Source of the DNA: Phycisphaeraceae bacterium
GTDB taxonomy: Bacteria > Planctomycetota > Phycisphaerae > Phycisphaerales > UBA1924
Direction: 5' to 3'
NCBI GenBank assembly: GCA_019636495.1
Contig: JAHBXL010000018.1
Span: 42,474 to 106,473 of the forward strand
Length of the DNA: 64,000 nt
In this document: in pieces, positions 39,141 to 46,737 of the stretch
How the letters are laid out: each line of letters opens with the position of its first letter
Position numbering within the stretch: the stretch's first letter is position 1
Translations under genes and position numbers: made by a program
The notes under the pieces: generated by a model
Database searches by the model: none
Told to the model about the DNA's origin: nothing
The model's input: only the letters and a program-made list of their open reading frames with translations

Positions 39141-40017
39141 GAACAGCGGCGACATCGCGGCATTGCAGGCGGGGCTCAAGCAGCGCAAGCCCGCGCGGTC
39201 GGGCGTGCGGCTCTACACCGCGGACTTCGACTCCATGTCCCTGTGCGACTTCTACAGGGGGCGGTCGGCGTTCCTCATGCTCTCGGGGCCATCGCTCAAC
39301 CAGATCGACCTCTCGCAGCTCAACCGGCGCGGCATCGTGACGATGGCGGTGAATAACGCCTGGTCGCTCCACCGCCCGACGCTATGGACCTGCGTGGATG
39401 ACCCGGGACGCTTCATCGACACGGGCTGGAAGGACCCCGGCATTCTGAAGATCGTGCCGGTATCGCACTTCGACAAGCGACTGCGGGTCCAGAACCCCGA
39501 CGGTTCGTTCCGCGCCAGCGCCTTCAAGGTCCGCCAGATGCCCGGCGTTCTGTTCTACCGCCGCAGCGACCATTTCGACCACAGCCGGTTCCTCAAGAGC
39601 GACACAATCAACTGGGGCCAGGACGGTGAGCACACGGATTCGCTTGGGATCAAGGGCAAACGCAGCGTGATGCTTGCCGCGCTCCACCTGCTGCACTACC
39701 TGGGCTTCCGCACGGTGTATCTGCTCGGGTGCGACTTTAAGATGGCGGGCGACCGCAAGTACGCCTTCAGCGAGGAGCGGACGCGCGAAGCCATCCGGCA
39801 CAACAACATCCTGTACGACTCCCTCCAAAAGCGATTCGAGGCGCTGAAGCCGCACTTCGACCTGCACGGCTTCAAGGTCATCAACTGCTCGCCGGGCAGC
39901 GAACTCGGCGTGTTCGAACGGATGGAGTTTGTCGACGCCGTCGCGGCGGCCGGCGCGGAGTGCGGCAAGGCCGTGGACACGGCCGGGTGGTATCGGGCCA
40001 AGGAGGTGAACAAGTGA
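39133..40017 (+). CDS. DUF115/MptE-like protein, possible glycosylation enzyme
   Basis: A 294-aa protein with AFLMLSGPSLNQIDLSQLNRRG, MAVNNAWSLHRPTLWTCVDDPGRF and FRTVYLLGCDFKM, the DUF115 / 6-hydroxymethylpterin pyrophosphokinase-like pattern. Relatives occur in flagellin glycosylation (Maf-type) and in phage tails. Its stop overlaps the start of the Ser/Gly-rich Hint protein, so a role in modifying that protein's serines is a reasonable hypothesis but not shown. Confidence 0.72.
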   Translation: MRENSGDIAALQAGLKQRKPARSGVRLYTADFDSMSLCDFYRGRSAFLMLSGPSLNQIDLSQLNRRGIVTMAVNNAWSLHRPTLWTCVDDPGRFIDTGWKDPGILKIVPVSHFDKRLRVQNPDGSFRASAFKVRQMPGVLFYRRSDHFDHSRFLKSDTINWGQDGEHTDSLGIKGKRSVMLAALHLLHYLGFRTVYLLGCDFKMAGDRKYAFSEERTREAIRHNNILYDSLQKRFEALKPHFDLHGFKVINCSPGSELGVFERMEFVDAVAAAGAECGKAVDTAGWYRAKEVNK

Positions 40018-41321
40018 GCGACGAACCCCGCCGTTACTTCCTCTACATCCCGGTCTGGGCCTCGACCACCGGCGGCGGTGGCGGCGGGTCCGGCTCGTCC
40101 TCGGCGTCGAGCGAGGGCAGTTCCTCCTCATCGTCGAGCAGCAGTTCGTCGTCGAGCAGTTCCAGCGGGTCATCCTCGTCGTCCGGGTCCTCTTCGAGCG
40201 GATCGTCCTCCAGCGGGTCCTCGAGCAGCGGCTCGGGATCATCTTCCAGCGGTTCCGGGTCGTCCAGCGGGTCGGGCTCCTCGTCAGGGTCCGGCAGCAG
40301 CGGCGCGTCGAGCGGCGCGAGTTCGTCGGGCGGTGGTGGCTCCAGCGGCATGAGCAGCGGCGCGTCGTCGGGGGCCTCATCCGGTGTGTCATCGGGCGCC
40401 AGCAGTGGCGGTTCCTCCGGCGGAGGTTCCTCGAGCGGCGGTTCTTCGGGGGGTGGCTCATCGGGCGGCGGCGGTTCTTCCGGCGGAGGTGGCGGCTCGT
40501 CGGGGGGCGGGGGTGGCTCCAGTGGCGGAGGCGGCGGGGGCTCGAGCGGTGGTGGCGGCGGGGGATCGTCGGGCGGTGGCGGTGGCAGTTCGGGCGGTGG
40601 CGGCGGATCGTCGGGCGGCGGGGGTTCCGGGGGCTCAGGCGGGTCGAACTGCCTGCTCTTCGGCACGCTCGTCCGCCTGGCCGACGGCCGCGTCACGCCG
40701 ATCGAGAACCTCAAACCCGGCGACAGCGTCGCCACCATCAGGGTGCCCGGTCTCGAGGTCGATGTCCCTTACCGCGCCCAGTACCAGTGGCTCTCGCACC
40801 GGGGCATGCGCGGCACCATCCCGACCGTCGGCCGCGTGGCCAGCGTGAAACTCGGCGAGCACACCGGGTTCGTGGTGATCAACCGCCGGATCAAGGCCAC
40901 GCCCGAGCACCCCTTCCTCATGCGCCGCGGCGACGAATGGGGCTTCTCGTCCGCCGAGTTCATCAAGAAGGGCGACTACCTGATCGGCGAGCGTCTGGCC
41001 GAGGAACTCGTGGAGACCGTGGACCGCATCGACGCCCCGACACGCACCGTGGCCATCCACATCCCCGGCACGAACACGTTCTCAGCCGAAGGGGTCTGGG
41101 TCCACAACGACATGCCCGCGACGGCACAGTCGTCCGGGTCAGGGGTGAGTTCGAGCGGCTCAGGATCGGGATCCGGCTCGGGCAGCTCTTCCAGCAGCGG
41201 GTCCTCGTCGGGCTCGGGCAAGTCCAGCGGGTCATCGATGTCGTCGTCCTCGGGCAGCGGATCGGGCAGCGGAAGCGGGTCGAGTTCGAGCGGCGGGGGC
41301 ACGGGGACGTTTTCGATCTGA
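40014..41321 (+). CDS. Ser/Gly-rich low-complexity protein with intein-like (BIL) Hint domain
   Basis: A 435-aa protein in three parts. Residues 1-212 are a short ordered start (DEPRRYFLYIPVWAS) followed by about 190 residues of almost pure Ser and Gly. Residues 213-365 form a Hint domain: it opens with C213 (CLLFGTLVRLADGRVTPIENL), has the block-B-like TPEHPFL motif, and ends in H364-N365. It is followed by D366, not the Cys/Ser/Thr needed for splicing. Residues 366-435 are again Ser/Gly-rich. This fits a bacterial intein-like domain that cleaves at its ends without ligation. GTG 40014 overlaps the DUF115 stop. It is last in the tail operon, so a tail-tip or adhesive role is likely. Confidence 0.82.
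   Translation: MSDEPRRYFLYIPVWASTTGGGGGGSGSSSASSEGSSSSSSSSSSSSSSSSGSSSSSGSSSSGSSSSGSSSSGSGSSSSGSGSSSGSGSSSGSGSSGASSGASSSGGGGSSGMSSGASSGASSGVSSGASSGGSSGGGSSSGGSSGGGSSGGGGSSGGGGGSSGGGGGSSGGGGGGSSGGGGGGSSGGGGGSSGGGGGSSGGGGSGGSGGSNCLLFGTLVRLADGRVTPIENLKPGDSVATIRVPGLEVDVPYRAQYQWLSHRGMRGTIPTVGRVASVKLGEHTGFVVINRRIKATPEHPFLMRRGDEWGFSSAEFIKKGDYLIGERLAEELVETVDRIDAPTRTVAIHIPGTNTFSAEGVWVHNDMPATAQSSGSGVSSSGSGSGSGSGSSSSSGSSSGSGKSSGSSMSSSSGSGSGSGSGSSSSGGGTGTFSI
40062..40640 (+). repeat. Serine/glycine codon low-complexity tract
   Basis: Nearly 580 bp of imperfect AGC/TCG/TCC and GGC/GGT/GGG triplets encoding Ser and Gly. Serine dominates in the first half and Gly-Gly-Ser units in the second. Synonymous codons are mixed, so selection appears to act on the amino acids, not on a DNA repeat. 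A shorter tract of the same kind is at 41130-41310. Confidence 0.8.
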
Positions 41322-41472
41322 ACGAAACCTCGGTACGAGCGATTCATGGGCAAATCGCGTACACTTGACACCTGAAGAACGCCGAACGAGGGCGTGCCGT
41401 CATGGCTCGCTACCGGGGCGGTGACCGTTCGTGTGTAGGAGATGGTCCTTTGATGCTCGCAGTGTGGTTCAA

Positions 41473-42186
41473 ATGGCAGCCAGCAAGGAGAAGCCAACTC
41501 GATTCCCTGACACTCGGTGGTCCCTGGTGGGTCGAGCTGCGGCATCGGACGCGGTCGTGCGGCTCCAGGCACTCGAGGAACTCCTGTCCATCTACTCGCC
41601 GGGGTTCCGAACATTCTTGATCCAGGCGAGACATATCGCTCCGGATGAGGCGGACGAGTTGGTCCAGGCGTTCGTCGCCGATAAGGTGCTCGCCGCGCAA
41701 CTCGTTCGCCACGCGGACCAGCAACGCGGCAAGTTCCGCAACTTCGTACTCAAGTCGCTCAACAACTTCGCAACTACTCGCCGACGGGGACAGATGCGGC
41801 CAGGCGGGTCGCTCGAATCCGCCCACGATGCCGCGGAGCAGCTCCAGTTCACCACCGCTGACGTGTTCGATCGCCAGTGGGTTCAGCAAGTGGTTGCTGA
41901 CGCGCTCCAAATGATGGCGTCAGATTGCGAGAGTCGAGGCCGTGCTGACATGTGGGAGATCCTCCGGCTGCGGGTGGTTGAGCCAGTGTTTCGCGGCGCT
42001 GAGCCATTGGGATATGAGCAGATCGTCCAGTTGTTTGGCTTCGATTCGCCGCGTCAGGCAATGAACCTGCTGGCGAGTGCGAAGCGTTGTTTCCTTGACC
42101 ACCTGAGATTGGCGATCAGCAAGTACGTGGAGGAAGATCGGATCGAAGAGGAGCTGGCCGACCTGCGAAGAATCGTGGCGCACTAG
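41473..42186 (+). CDS. ECF-type sigma factor of planctomycete FPxTRW class
   Basis: A 237-aa protein starting MAASKEKPTRFPDTRWSLVGRAA, the opening typical of ECF sigma factors linked to Ser/Thr kinases in Planctomycetota. Region 2 spans IYSPGFRTFLIQARHIAPDEADELVQAFVADKV, with QRGKFRNFVLKSLNNFATTRRR. The C-terminus (GYEQIVQLFGFDSPRQAMNLLASAKRCFLDHLR) resembles region 4. It lies first in an eight-gene rightward operon including a kinase, so phosphorylation probably sets its activity. ATG 41473 is chosen over an upstream frame. Confidence 0.8.
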   Translation: MAASKEKPTRFPDTRWSLVGRAAASDAVVRLQALEELLSIYSPGFRTFLIQARHIAPDEADELVQAFVADKVLAAQLVRHADQQRGKFRNFVLKSLNNFATTRRRGQMRPGGSLESAHDAAEQLQFTTADVFDRQWVQQVVADALQMMASDCESRGRADMWEILRLRVVEPVFRGAEPLGYEQIVQLFGFDSPRQAMNLLASAKRCFLDHLRLAISKYVEEDRIEEELADLRRIVAH

Positions 42187-42249
42187 CGCAAGACCATCGC
42201 CTGCAAGGAGTAGTACCTGAAGAGATAGGGCCTCGGGAGCCAGACACCC

Positions 42250-42789
42250 ATGAAGTCTCCGTCATCCGAACACTCGAGCAACGCCATTCTCCGGGTCCTG
42301 TTGGATTCGGCGCTGCCCGAGCCCTGCGCATGGTCAACGGACGATCTTCGCGCCGTCTTGGCCCACATGCTCGCTACGCCTCTCAGACTGGAGGTATTGC
42401 CGATCGCTACAGCACTGGGAGTTCCCGCAGATCAGGTTGCAAGCATCATCAACCAGTACGGCTGCGATACGTTTGGGACGGCACTAAACGCGGCCACACC
42501 AAATGCAGAGGCGCTTCGCCTTGTGAAGGCGTTCGCCAAGTCCTTTCTGCAGCCAGGCCAGCAAGACCTGCCAAAGGACGTGGCCAGGGTTCTCTATGTG
42601 GCCTCCATCCTCCGCGCCAGAAAGTGTGGCGCCAGAGACGTTTCTTCTCTTCCTAATGCAGACGTCACTCGCGAGGCGCGTCGCGTCCTGACGTATGACT
42701 GGCTTCCGCACGACCTGCGGGCACTCATCCGGCAGTGCATTTCGCTGGAGGGCGGCGGTTCTATGAGTGATCCCCAACAGGAGTCGTGA
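42250..42789 (+). CDS. Unknown helical protein of the kinase/Hsp70 operon
   Basis: A 179-aa mostly helical protein, not recognised. Segments are STDDLRAVLAHMLATPLRLEVLPIATALG, AEALRLVKAFAKSF and ARVLYVASILRARKCG. It lies between sigma factor and kinase, with its stop overlapping the kinase GTG (GTGA). An adaptor or regulator of either neighbour is possible; no anti-sigma zinc motif is seen. Confidence 0.65.
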   Translation: MKSPSSEHSSNAILRVLLDSALPEPCAWSTDDLRAVLAHMLATPLRLEVLPIATALGVPADQVASIINQYGCDTFGTALNAATPNAEALRLVKAFAKSFLQPGQQDLPKDVARVLYVASILRARKCGARDVSSLPNADVTREARRVLTYDWLPHDLRALIRQCISLEGGGSMSDPQQES

Positions 42790-43943
42790 TCGAGATGCCC
42801 ATCCTGGCCTCCGGCCAAATCGTGCGGGACACCTATGAAGTCGAGCGGCTGCTCGGCGAGGGCGCTTTTGCCGAGGTGTATCGAGTCAAACACCGCTTCA
42901 TGGGTCGTCAAGCCATGAAGGTGTTCAAAGCGGTCGGCGCGACGGTCAAGGATATCGAACGCGACCTAGCCGAGGCGTTGCTGCTCTCCAGCATCAAGCA
43001 CCCGAACATTGTGGAAGTTTACGACGCCAACGTGATTCAGATGCCCAAGGCACAGTTCGGTTACTTCACCATGACCTACGTGCCTGGTGGAACGCTGGAA
43101 CGACATTGGCGATCATTCGGCGCCGACTTGATGCCGGTGGAGCAGGTCGTCGAGGTAGTCAAGCAGGCCTGCCGCGGCTTGGCGGTTGCTCACTCATCCG
43201 CGCCGCCCATCGTGCACCGCGATATCAAGCCACAGAACATCCTCGTGGGCCTACGGGGAGACGGATTGCACGTCAGACTGAGCGACTTTGGATTGGCCAA
43301 GGCTGTGAACCCACTAACACTTCTCGTCAGCGCGAAGGGCACGCTGGGATTCAAGCCGCCCGAATCACTTCACAATGTCGACTCCTGTGCAGCCGACATC
43401 TGGGCTCTGGGTACGACCCTGTACCTTCTACTGACCGACGAAATGCCGTTTCCCACGCTAGGCAGCCGAGATGTCGACGACGCCAGTCGATTTCTCCGCC
43501 CGATCCGACCGCCGAGCATTTACAACGTGAGCGTCAACTCCGGACTTGAATCTGTGATCTACCGCTGCCTGGCAGCGAAGGCCGAGGATCGGTACCCCAA
43601 TGCCATGACCCTCCTGCAAGACCTTGAGAAGTGGGAACCGGGGCGTGCTGCTGTCGGCACATCGGTGAGCCACTCGAAGCGGGGCTCCAAATCCGCAATC
43701 GGCGATCGTTCTCCACATAATCTCAAGGGAGAGGCCGATATCGCCCTGAGGGAGGCACTGACCATTGCTCAGGACCCCACCAAACTGATGACTGCGGCCG
43801 ACCTCCTTGAGGAAGCCATGAGCAAGGACCCCGCGCTGAGGGATCGCTTCGAGCAGCACCTGCAACTGTGGCGAAAGGGCATCATGCATTGCTCGACGGC
43901 GGACTTGTCAAAGAGCCGGTCCAATCGTGGGGGGCGGCAATGA
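42786..43943 (+). CDS. Hanks-type serine/threonine protein kinase
   Basis: A 385-aa cytosolic kinase. Glycine loop LLGEGAFAEVY, VAIK-like QAMKVFKA lysine, catalytic loop HRDIKPQN, DFGLAK metal motif, GTLGFKPPE activation segment and DIWALG are all intact, so it should be active. No transmembrane segment or PASTA domain follows; the C-terminal 100 residues are helical. It probably phosphorylates the sigma factor, chaperone partners or the FHA protein's ligand in the same operon. GTG 42786 overlaps the upstream stop. Confidence 0.9.
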   Translation: MIEMPILASGQIVRDTYEVERLLGEGAFAEVYRVKHRFMGRQAMKVFKAVGATVKDIERDLAEALLLSSIKHPNIVEVYDANVIQMPKAQFGYFTMTYVPGGTLERHWRSFGADLMPVEQVVEVVKQACRGLAVAHSSAPPIVHRDIKPQNILVGLRGDGLHVRLSDFGLAKAVNPLTLLVSAKGTLGFKPPESLHNVDSCAADIWALGTTLYLLLTDEMPFPTLGSRDVDDASRFLRPIRPPSIYNVSVNSGLESVIYRCLAAKAEDRYPNAMTLLQDLEKWEPGRAAVGTSVSHSKRGSKSAIGDRSPHNLKGEADIALREALTIAQDPTKLMTAADLLEEAMSKDPALRDRFEQHLQLWRKGIMHCSTADLSKSRSNRGGRQ

Positions 43944-44074
43944 AGATCATGACGCCACCGTTCGTTCGACCCATGCCCGCGCTTTCCAATGGACTCGCGG
44001 CGCCCAAGCGGGCCGCCGCTCCCCGCCTTCATTTCAGGGCCGCGTGGCGCAACACGAAGCACATCGAGGAGTAG
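43940..44074 (+). CDS. Possible 44-aa peptide after the kinase
   Basis: An ATG overlapping the kinase stop (ATGA) opens a 44-codon frame (MKIMTPPFVRPMPALSNG ... WRNTKHIEE) closed by two TAG codons. The overlap matches the operon's style, but composition gives no further support. It may be a coupling leader for the next gene or noncoding. Confidence 0.35.
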   Translation: MKIMTPPFVRPMPALSNGLAAPKRAAAPRLHFRAAWRNTKHIEE

Positions 44075-44118
44075 TAGTAGCAACGCAACGGAGTTCATGG
44101 TCCAGCCGAGGATTCGAG

Positions 44119-45954
44119 ATGAACACAGTGGAAGAGGCAACAGATTGCACGGCCCTTTTGGAGATGGCCACTCCGTCCCTGTACCGTGGAAACCTCTTTC
44201 GCGTCCTCGGTCTCCCGGTTTCGGCTACCACCGCCGATGTTCGCCGCCAACAAAAGCGACTGGAAATGGAGCGCAAACTGGGGGTCACCTCCAATGGTGC
44301 TCATGGAGGGGTGCTCGCGCTCGATCCGCCCGGAACTCCGGACGAGACGCGAGCGGCCCTCGACCGACTGAGCGAACCTGAAGCACGATTGTTGGACGAG
44401 GTGTTTTGGTTCTGGCCGTTGGCTGCGGATGCCGCGGAGGATCTCGCCCTGCGGGCACTGGAGCGAGGCCAAGCAAAGGAAGCCACTGCGATTTGGACGT
44501 CAGGCGCGAAGCAGGGACCGGCGACTCACGTCGCTATTCACAATCTCGCTGTGTTTGAGCATCTCGTCGCCCTCGACTACGAGGCCCGTCTTACCGGCAA
44601 TGGGCTGGACACCAAGCAACGAGAGCGACTCGGCGAGCTCTGGGCGAGGGCGCTATCCAGATGGGGTCAAGTGATAGAAAGTGAGGACTTCTGGAGTGCG
44701 TTGAGGACTCGCGTGCGTGAGATGAACGATGCTCGCTTGACCACCGGCCTGGTGCGGCGCATTCGTGCCACGTTGCCGCAGGCTCTGCTGTTGATCAATG
44801 GCAAGATTGCCAGTGGCGCTGCCGAACGGAGAGACACCGACAACGCGCACAGACACATCCAGCTGATTCGCGGAGCTACGTTTGCGGCATCGGCAGCAGA
44901 CCAAGCGATCCGCGAAGCGATCGCCCCAGTGCGACAGCGGATCAAGGCGGCGGCTGACAACGCGAAGCGCGCTTGGCAGAAGGCGCCGCAGCATGGAAAT
45001 CGATTTGCTCGCGAGCTGCACGCGCAGGCAAGTCCACTGCTCGGGATCGTGGATGTGCTCCTGCCGCCAAAACATCCGAGCCGAATCGCCCTGCATGACA
45101 TGGTTGCGGATGCGATGCTCGAAGGGCAAGTCGTGTTTGTGCGCAAGACGGAGGACTGGAAGGAGAGCGTGGCGGTGTTGCAGCTCGCTTGTCAGGTAGC
45201 AGCCGGCGAAGCGCTCAAGCACAGACTTCCTGAGCAGATCGAGATCCTTCGCAAGCAATCGGATGCGGGGAATGACTGGTGCAGTGCGGGATACTGGGAC
45301 TTGGCGACGGAGACCCTTGCTCGGCTCGAGTCCATTCGGGCACAAATGGATGGTGGCGATCTGGACGGAGCCGTTCGACAACTTGTAGAAATGGACGCGC
45401 ACAACGGGCTACCGCCACTGCGGCGATGCATCGCGCACTGTCTGAGCCTCAAGTCGATCCGTGTGTACAACGACGCACAAGGCGCGTTCAACCTCGACAC
45501 CGAGGTGCTGAAGGTCATCTTGAGCAGGCTTCGGGCAATGCCCGAGGCGATGATCAGCCGCGTACTCGGCAATCCCCCAACACCGTCAACGCCGAGTTTC
45601 ATGATTCCGCCCTGTCTCTGCTGCGGCTCCACGGGCTACACAGCGTGGACCTCGTTTACCTACAAGGACATTCCACTCTTCATGTGCAGTAACTGCTCAT
45701 ACAAGCACAATCAGGAGATCACTCGGCAGAGGGACTCGCTTCGAAGCCAGATGGTTCACTCGCTGGAGCTGCTGCTCCTCGCAGACGAGGTCGATCCCGG
45801 TGATGCTGGCATTCAGAGAAACATGAAGACCTTGAAGGATATTGCACGACAGGTCGAGTGCTCTATTCCGGGCACCCGCGCGATCAAGAAGCAGCTTGGA
45901 ATGCAACTGGATAGGCCCGGCATTCTGTCGCGCCTGCTGGGGATATTCAAATGA
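44119..45954 (+). CDS. J-domain-like co-chaperone with zinc ribbon
   Basis: A 611-aa protein. The N-terminal 100 residues (NLFRVLGLPVSATTADVRRQQKRLEMERKLG) resemble a DnaJ J-domain, although the HPD tripeptide is not visible, so stimulation of Hsp70 ATPase is uncertain. A long helical middle follows, then a zinc ribbon CLCCGSTG ... MCSNC at about residues 500-530. It lies upstream of GrpE-like and Hsp70 genes, which supports a co-chaperone or substrate adaptor role. Its stop overlaps the next gene (ATGA). ATG 44119 is preferred to a longer frame. Confidence 0.68.
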   Translation: MNTVEEATDCTALLEMATPSLYRGNLFRVLGLPVSATTADVRRQQKRLEMERKLGVTSNGAHGGVLALDPPGTPDETRAALDRLSEPEARLLDEVFWFWPLAADAAEDLALRALERGQAKEATAIWTSGAKQGPATHVAIHNLAVFEHLVALDYEARLTGNGLDTKQRERLGELWARALSRWGQVIESEDFWSALRTRVREMNDARLTTGLVRRIRATLPQALLLINGKIASGAAERRDTDNAHRHIQLIRGATFAASAADQAIREAIAPVRQRIKAAADNAKRAWQKAPQHGNRFARELHAQASPLLGIVDVLLPPKHPSRIALHDMVADAMLEGQVVFVRKTEDWKESVAVLQLACQVAAGEALKHRLPEQIEILRKQSDAGNDWCSAGYWDLATETLARLESIRAQMDGGDLDGAVRQLVEMDAHNGLPPLRRCIAHCLSLKSIRVYNDAQGAFNLDTEVLKVILSRLRAMPEAMISRVLGNPPTPSTPSFMIPPCLCCGSTGYTAWTSFTYKDIPLFMCSNCSYKHNQEITRQRDSLRSQMVHSLELLLLADEVDPGDAGIQRNMKTLKDIARQVECSIPGTRAIKKQLGMQLDRPGILSRLLGIFK

Positions 45955-46673
45955 CCACAGACAGGCAGGACAGTCTCGGTGATCAGGCAATGCGGCCCAA
46001 TGTGTTCGACTCGCTTCGGCAGCTGCTCTACCCGTCGGAAATCCGGATCGCGCTTCCACGCGACGCGCAAGCGGCCGCAGAAGACGGTGTGGCATCGGCG
46101 CCATCGAGCGCGCACCCGGCTGAGACTCCAGACCTGGCGCGCGAAGCCCGCGTAGATCGGATGCTTGCCGACGTAGCAACATGTTTGTGGTATCTCAAAA
46201 CGAAGCACTTCAAACGCGCATGGGACAGCGAGGACCGTGATGAAGATGATCCCCGCGCTCGCCGTGCACTGGGGCGGCTGAACACGGGGCTGGCAGCCCT
46301 TGCAGCAGGGGGCATCGAGATTCAAGATCCAACGAACAGGCGATACCCTCCAGGCAGCGGCGATCTGATGAAGCCAGTACAACTGCAACCCACACCTGGG
46401 CTCACCGTGGAAAGGGTCGTCGAGACGGTGAAACCAATTGTCTTTCGACACGGACGCCTGGTCCAACAAGGAGAGGTGTTCGTGGCGGTTCCGGAAGACG
46501 GAGCGGGGCAGGACTCGGGCGAGCGTCATCGGACGCCAGCCCCAGAATCGAGTGGAACGGTCGGTGGCGAGCCACCGGCGGCGCCCACACAGACCTCTCC
46601 GATCGAGCCGGCTTCACCCGAAGAGGTCGGCCCATCAAACCCGTCGCCAGATGTCCGACGTGACCCAAACTGA
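45951..46673 (+). CDS. GrpE-like nucleotide exchange factor
   Basis: A 240-aa protein. RVDRMLADVATCLWYLKTKHF followed by GIEIQDPTNRRYPPG and QPTPGLTVERVVETVKPIVFRHGRLVQQGEVFVAVP resembles the C-terminal beta domain of GrpE-type proteins found with specialised Hsp70s. The N-terminal long helix is shortened. A Pro/Ser-rich tail of about 55 residues ends the protein. It should promote ADP release from the Hsp70 encoded 65 bp downstream. Confidence 0.62.
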   Translation: MTTDRQDSLGDQAMRPNVFDSLRQLLYPSEIRIALPRDAQAAAEDGVASAPSSAHPAETPDLAREARVDRMLADVATCLWYLKTKHFKRAWDSEDRDEDDPRARRALGRLNTGLAALAAGGIEIQDPTNRRYPPGSGDLMKPVQLQPTPGLTVERVVETVKPIVFRHGRLVQQGEVFVAVPEDGAGQDSGERHRTPAPESSGTVGGEPPAAPTQTSPIEPASPEEVGPSNPSPDVRRDPN

Positions 46674-46737
46674 TCGTGCCAGCCGTCATGCCCGTGAACA
46701 TTCAGTGCCCCGTCAGTGATCGAGAAAGGCAACCGCA

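Noticed and set aside
40062..40640. Repeat array considered as CRISPR or VNTR
   Set aside because: It is an in-frame Ser/Gly coding tract with mixed codons and no constant repeat or spacers.
44135..44360. Calling the 611-aa protein a standard DnaJ
   Set aside because: The N-terminus resembles a J-domain in helix pattern, but the HPD tripeptide is not visible and Gly/Phe and DnaJ zinc-finger repeats are absent.
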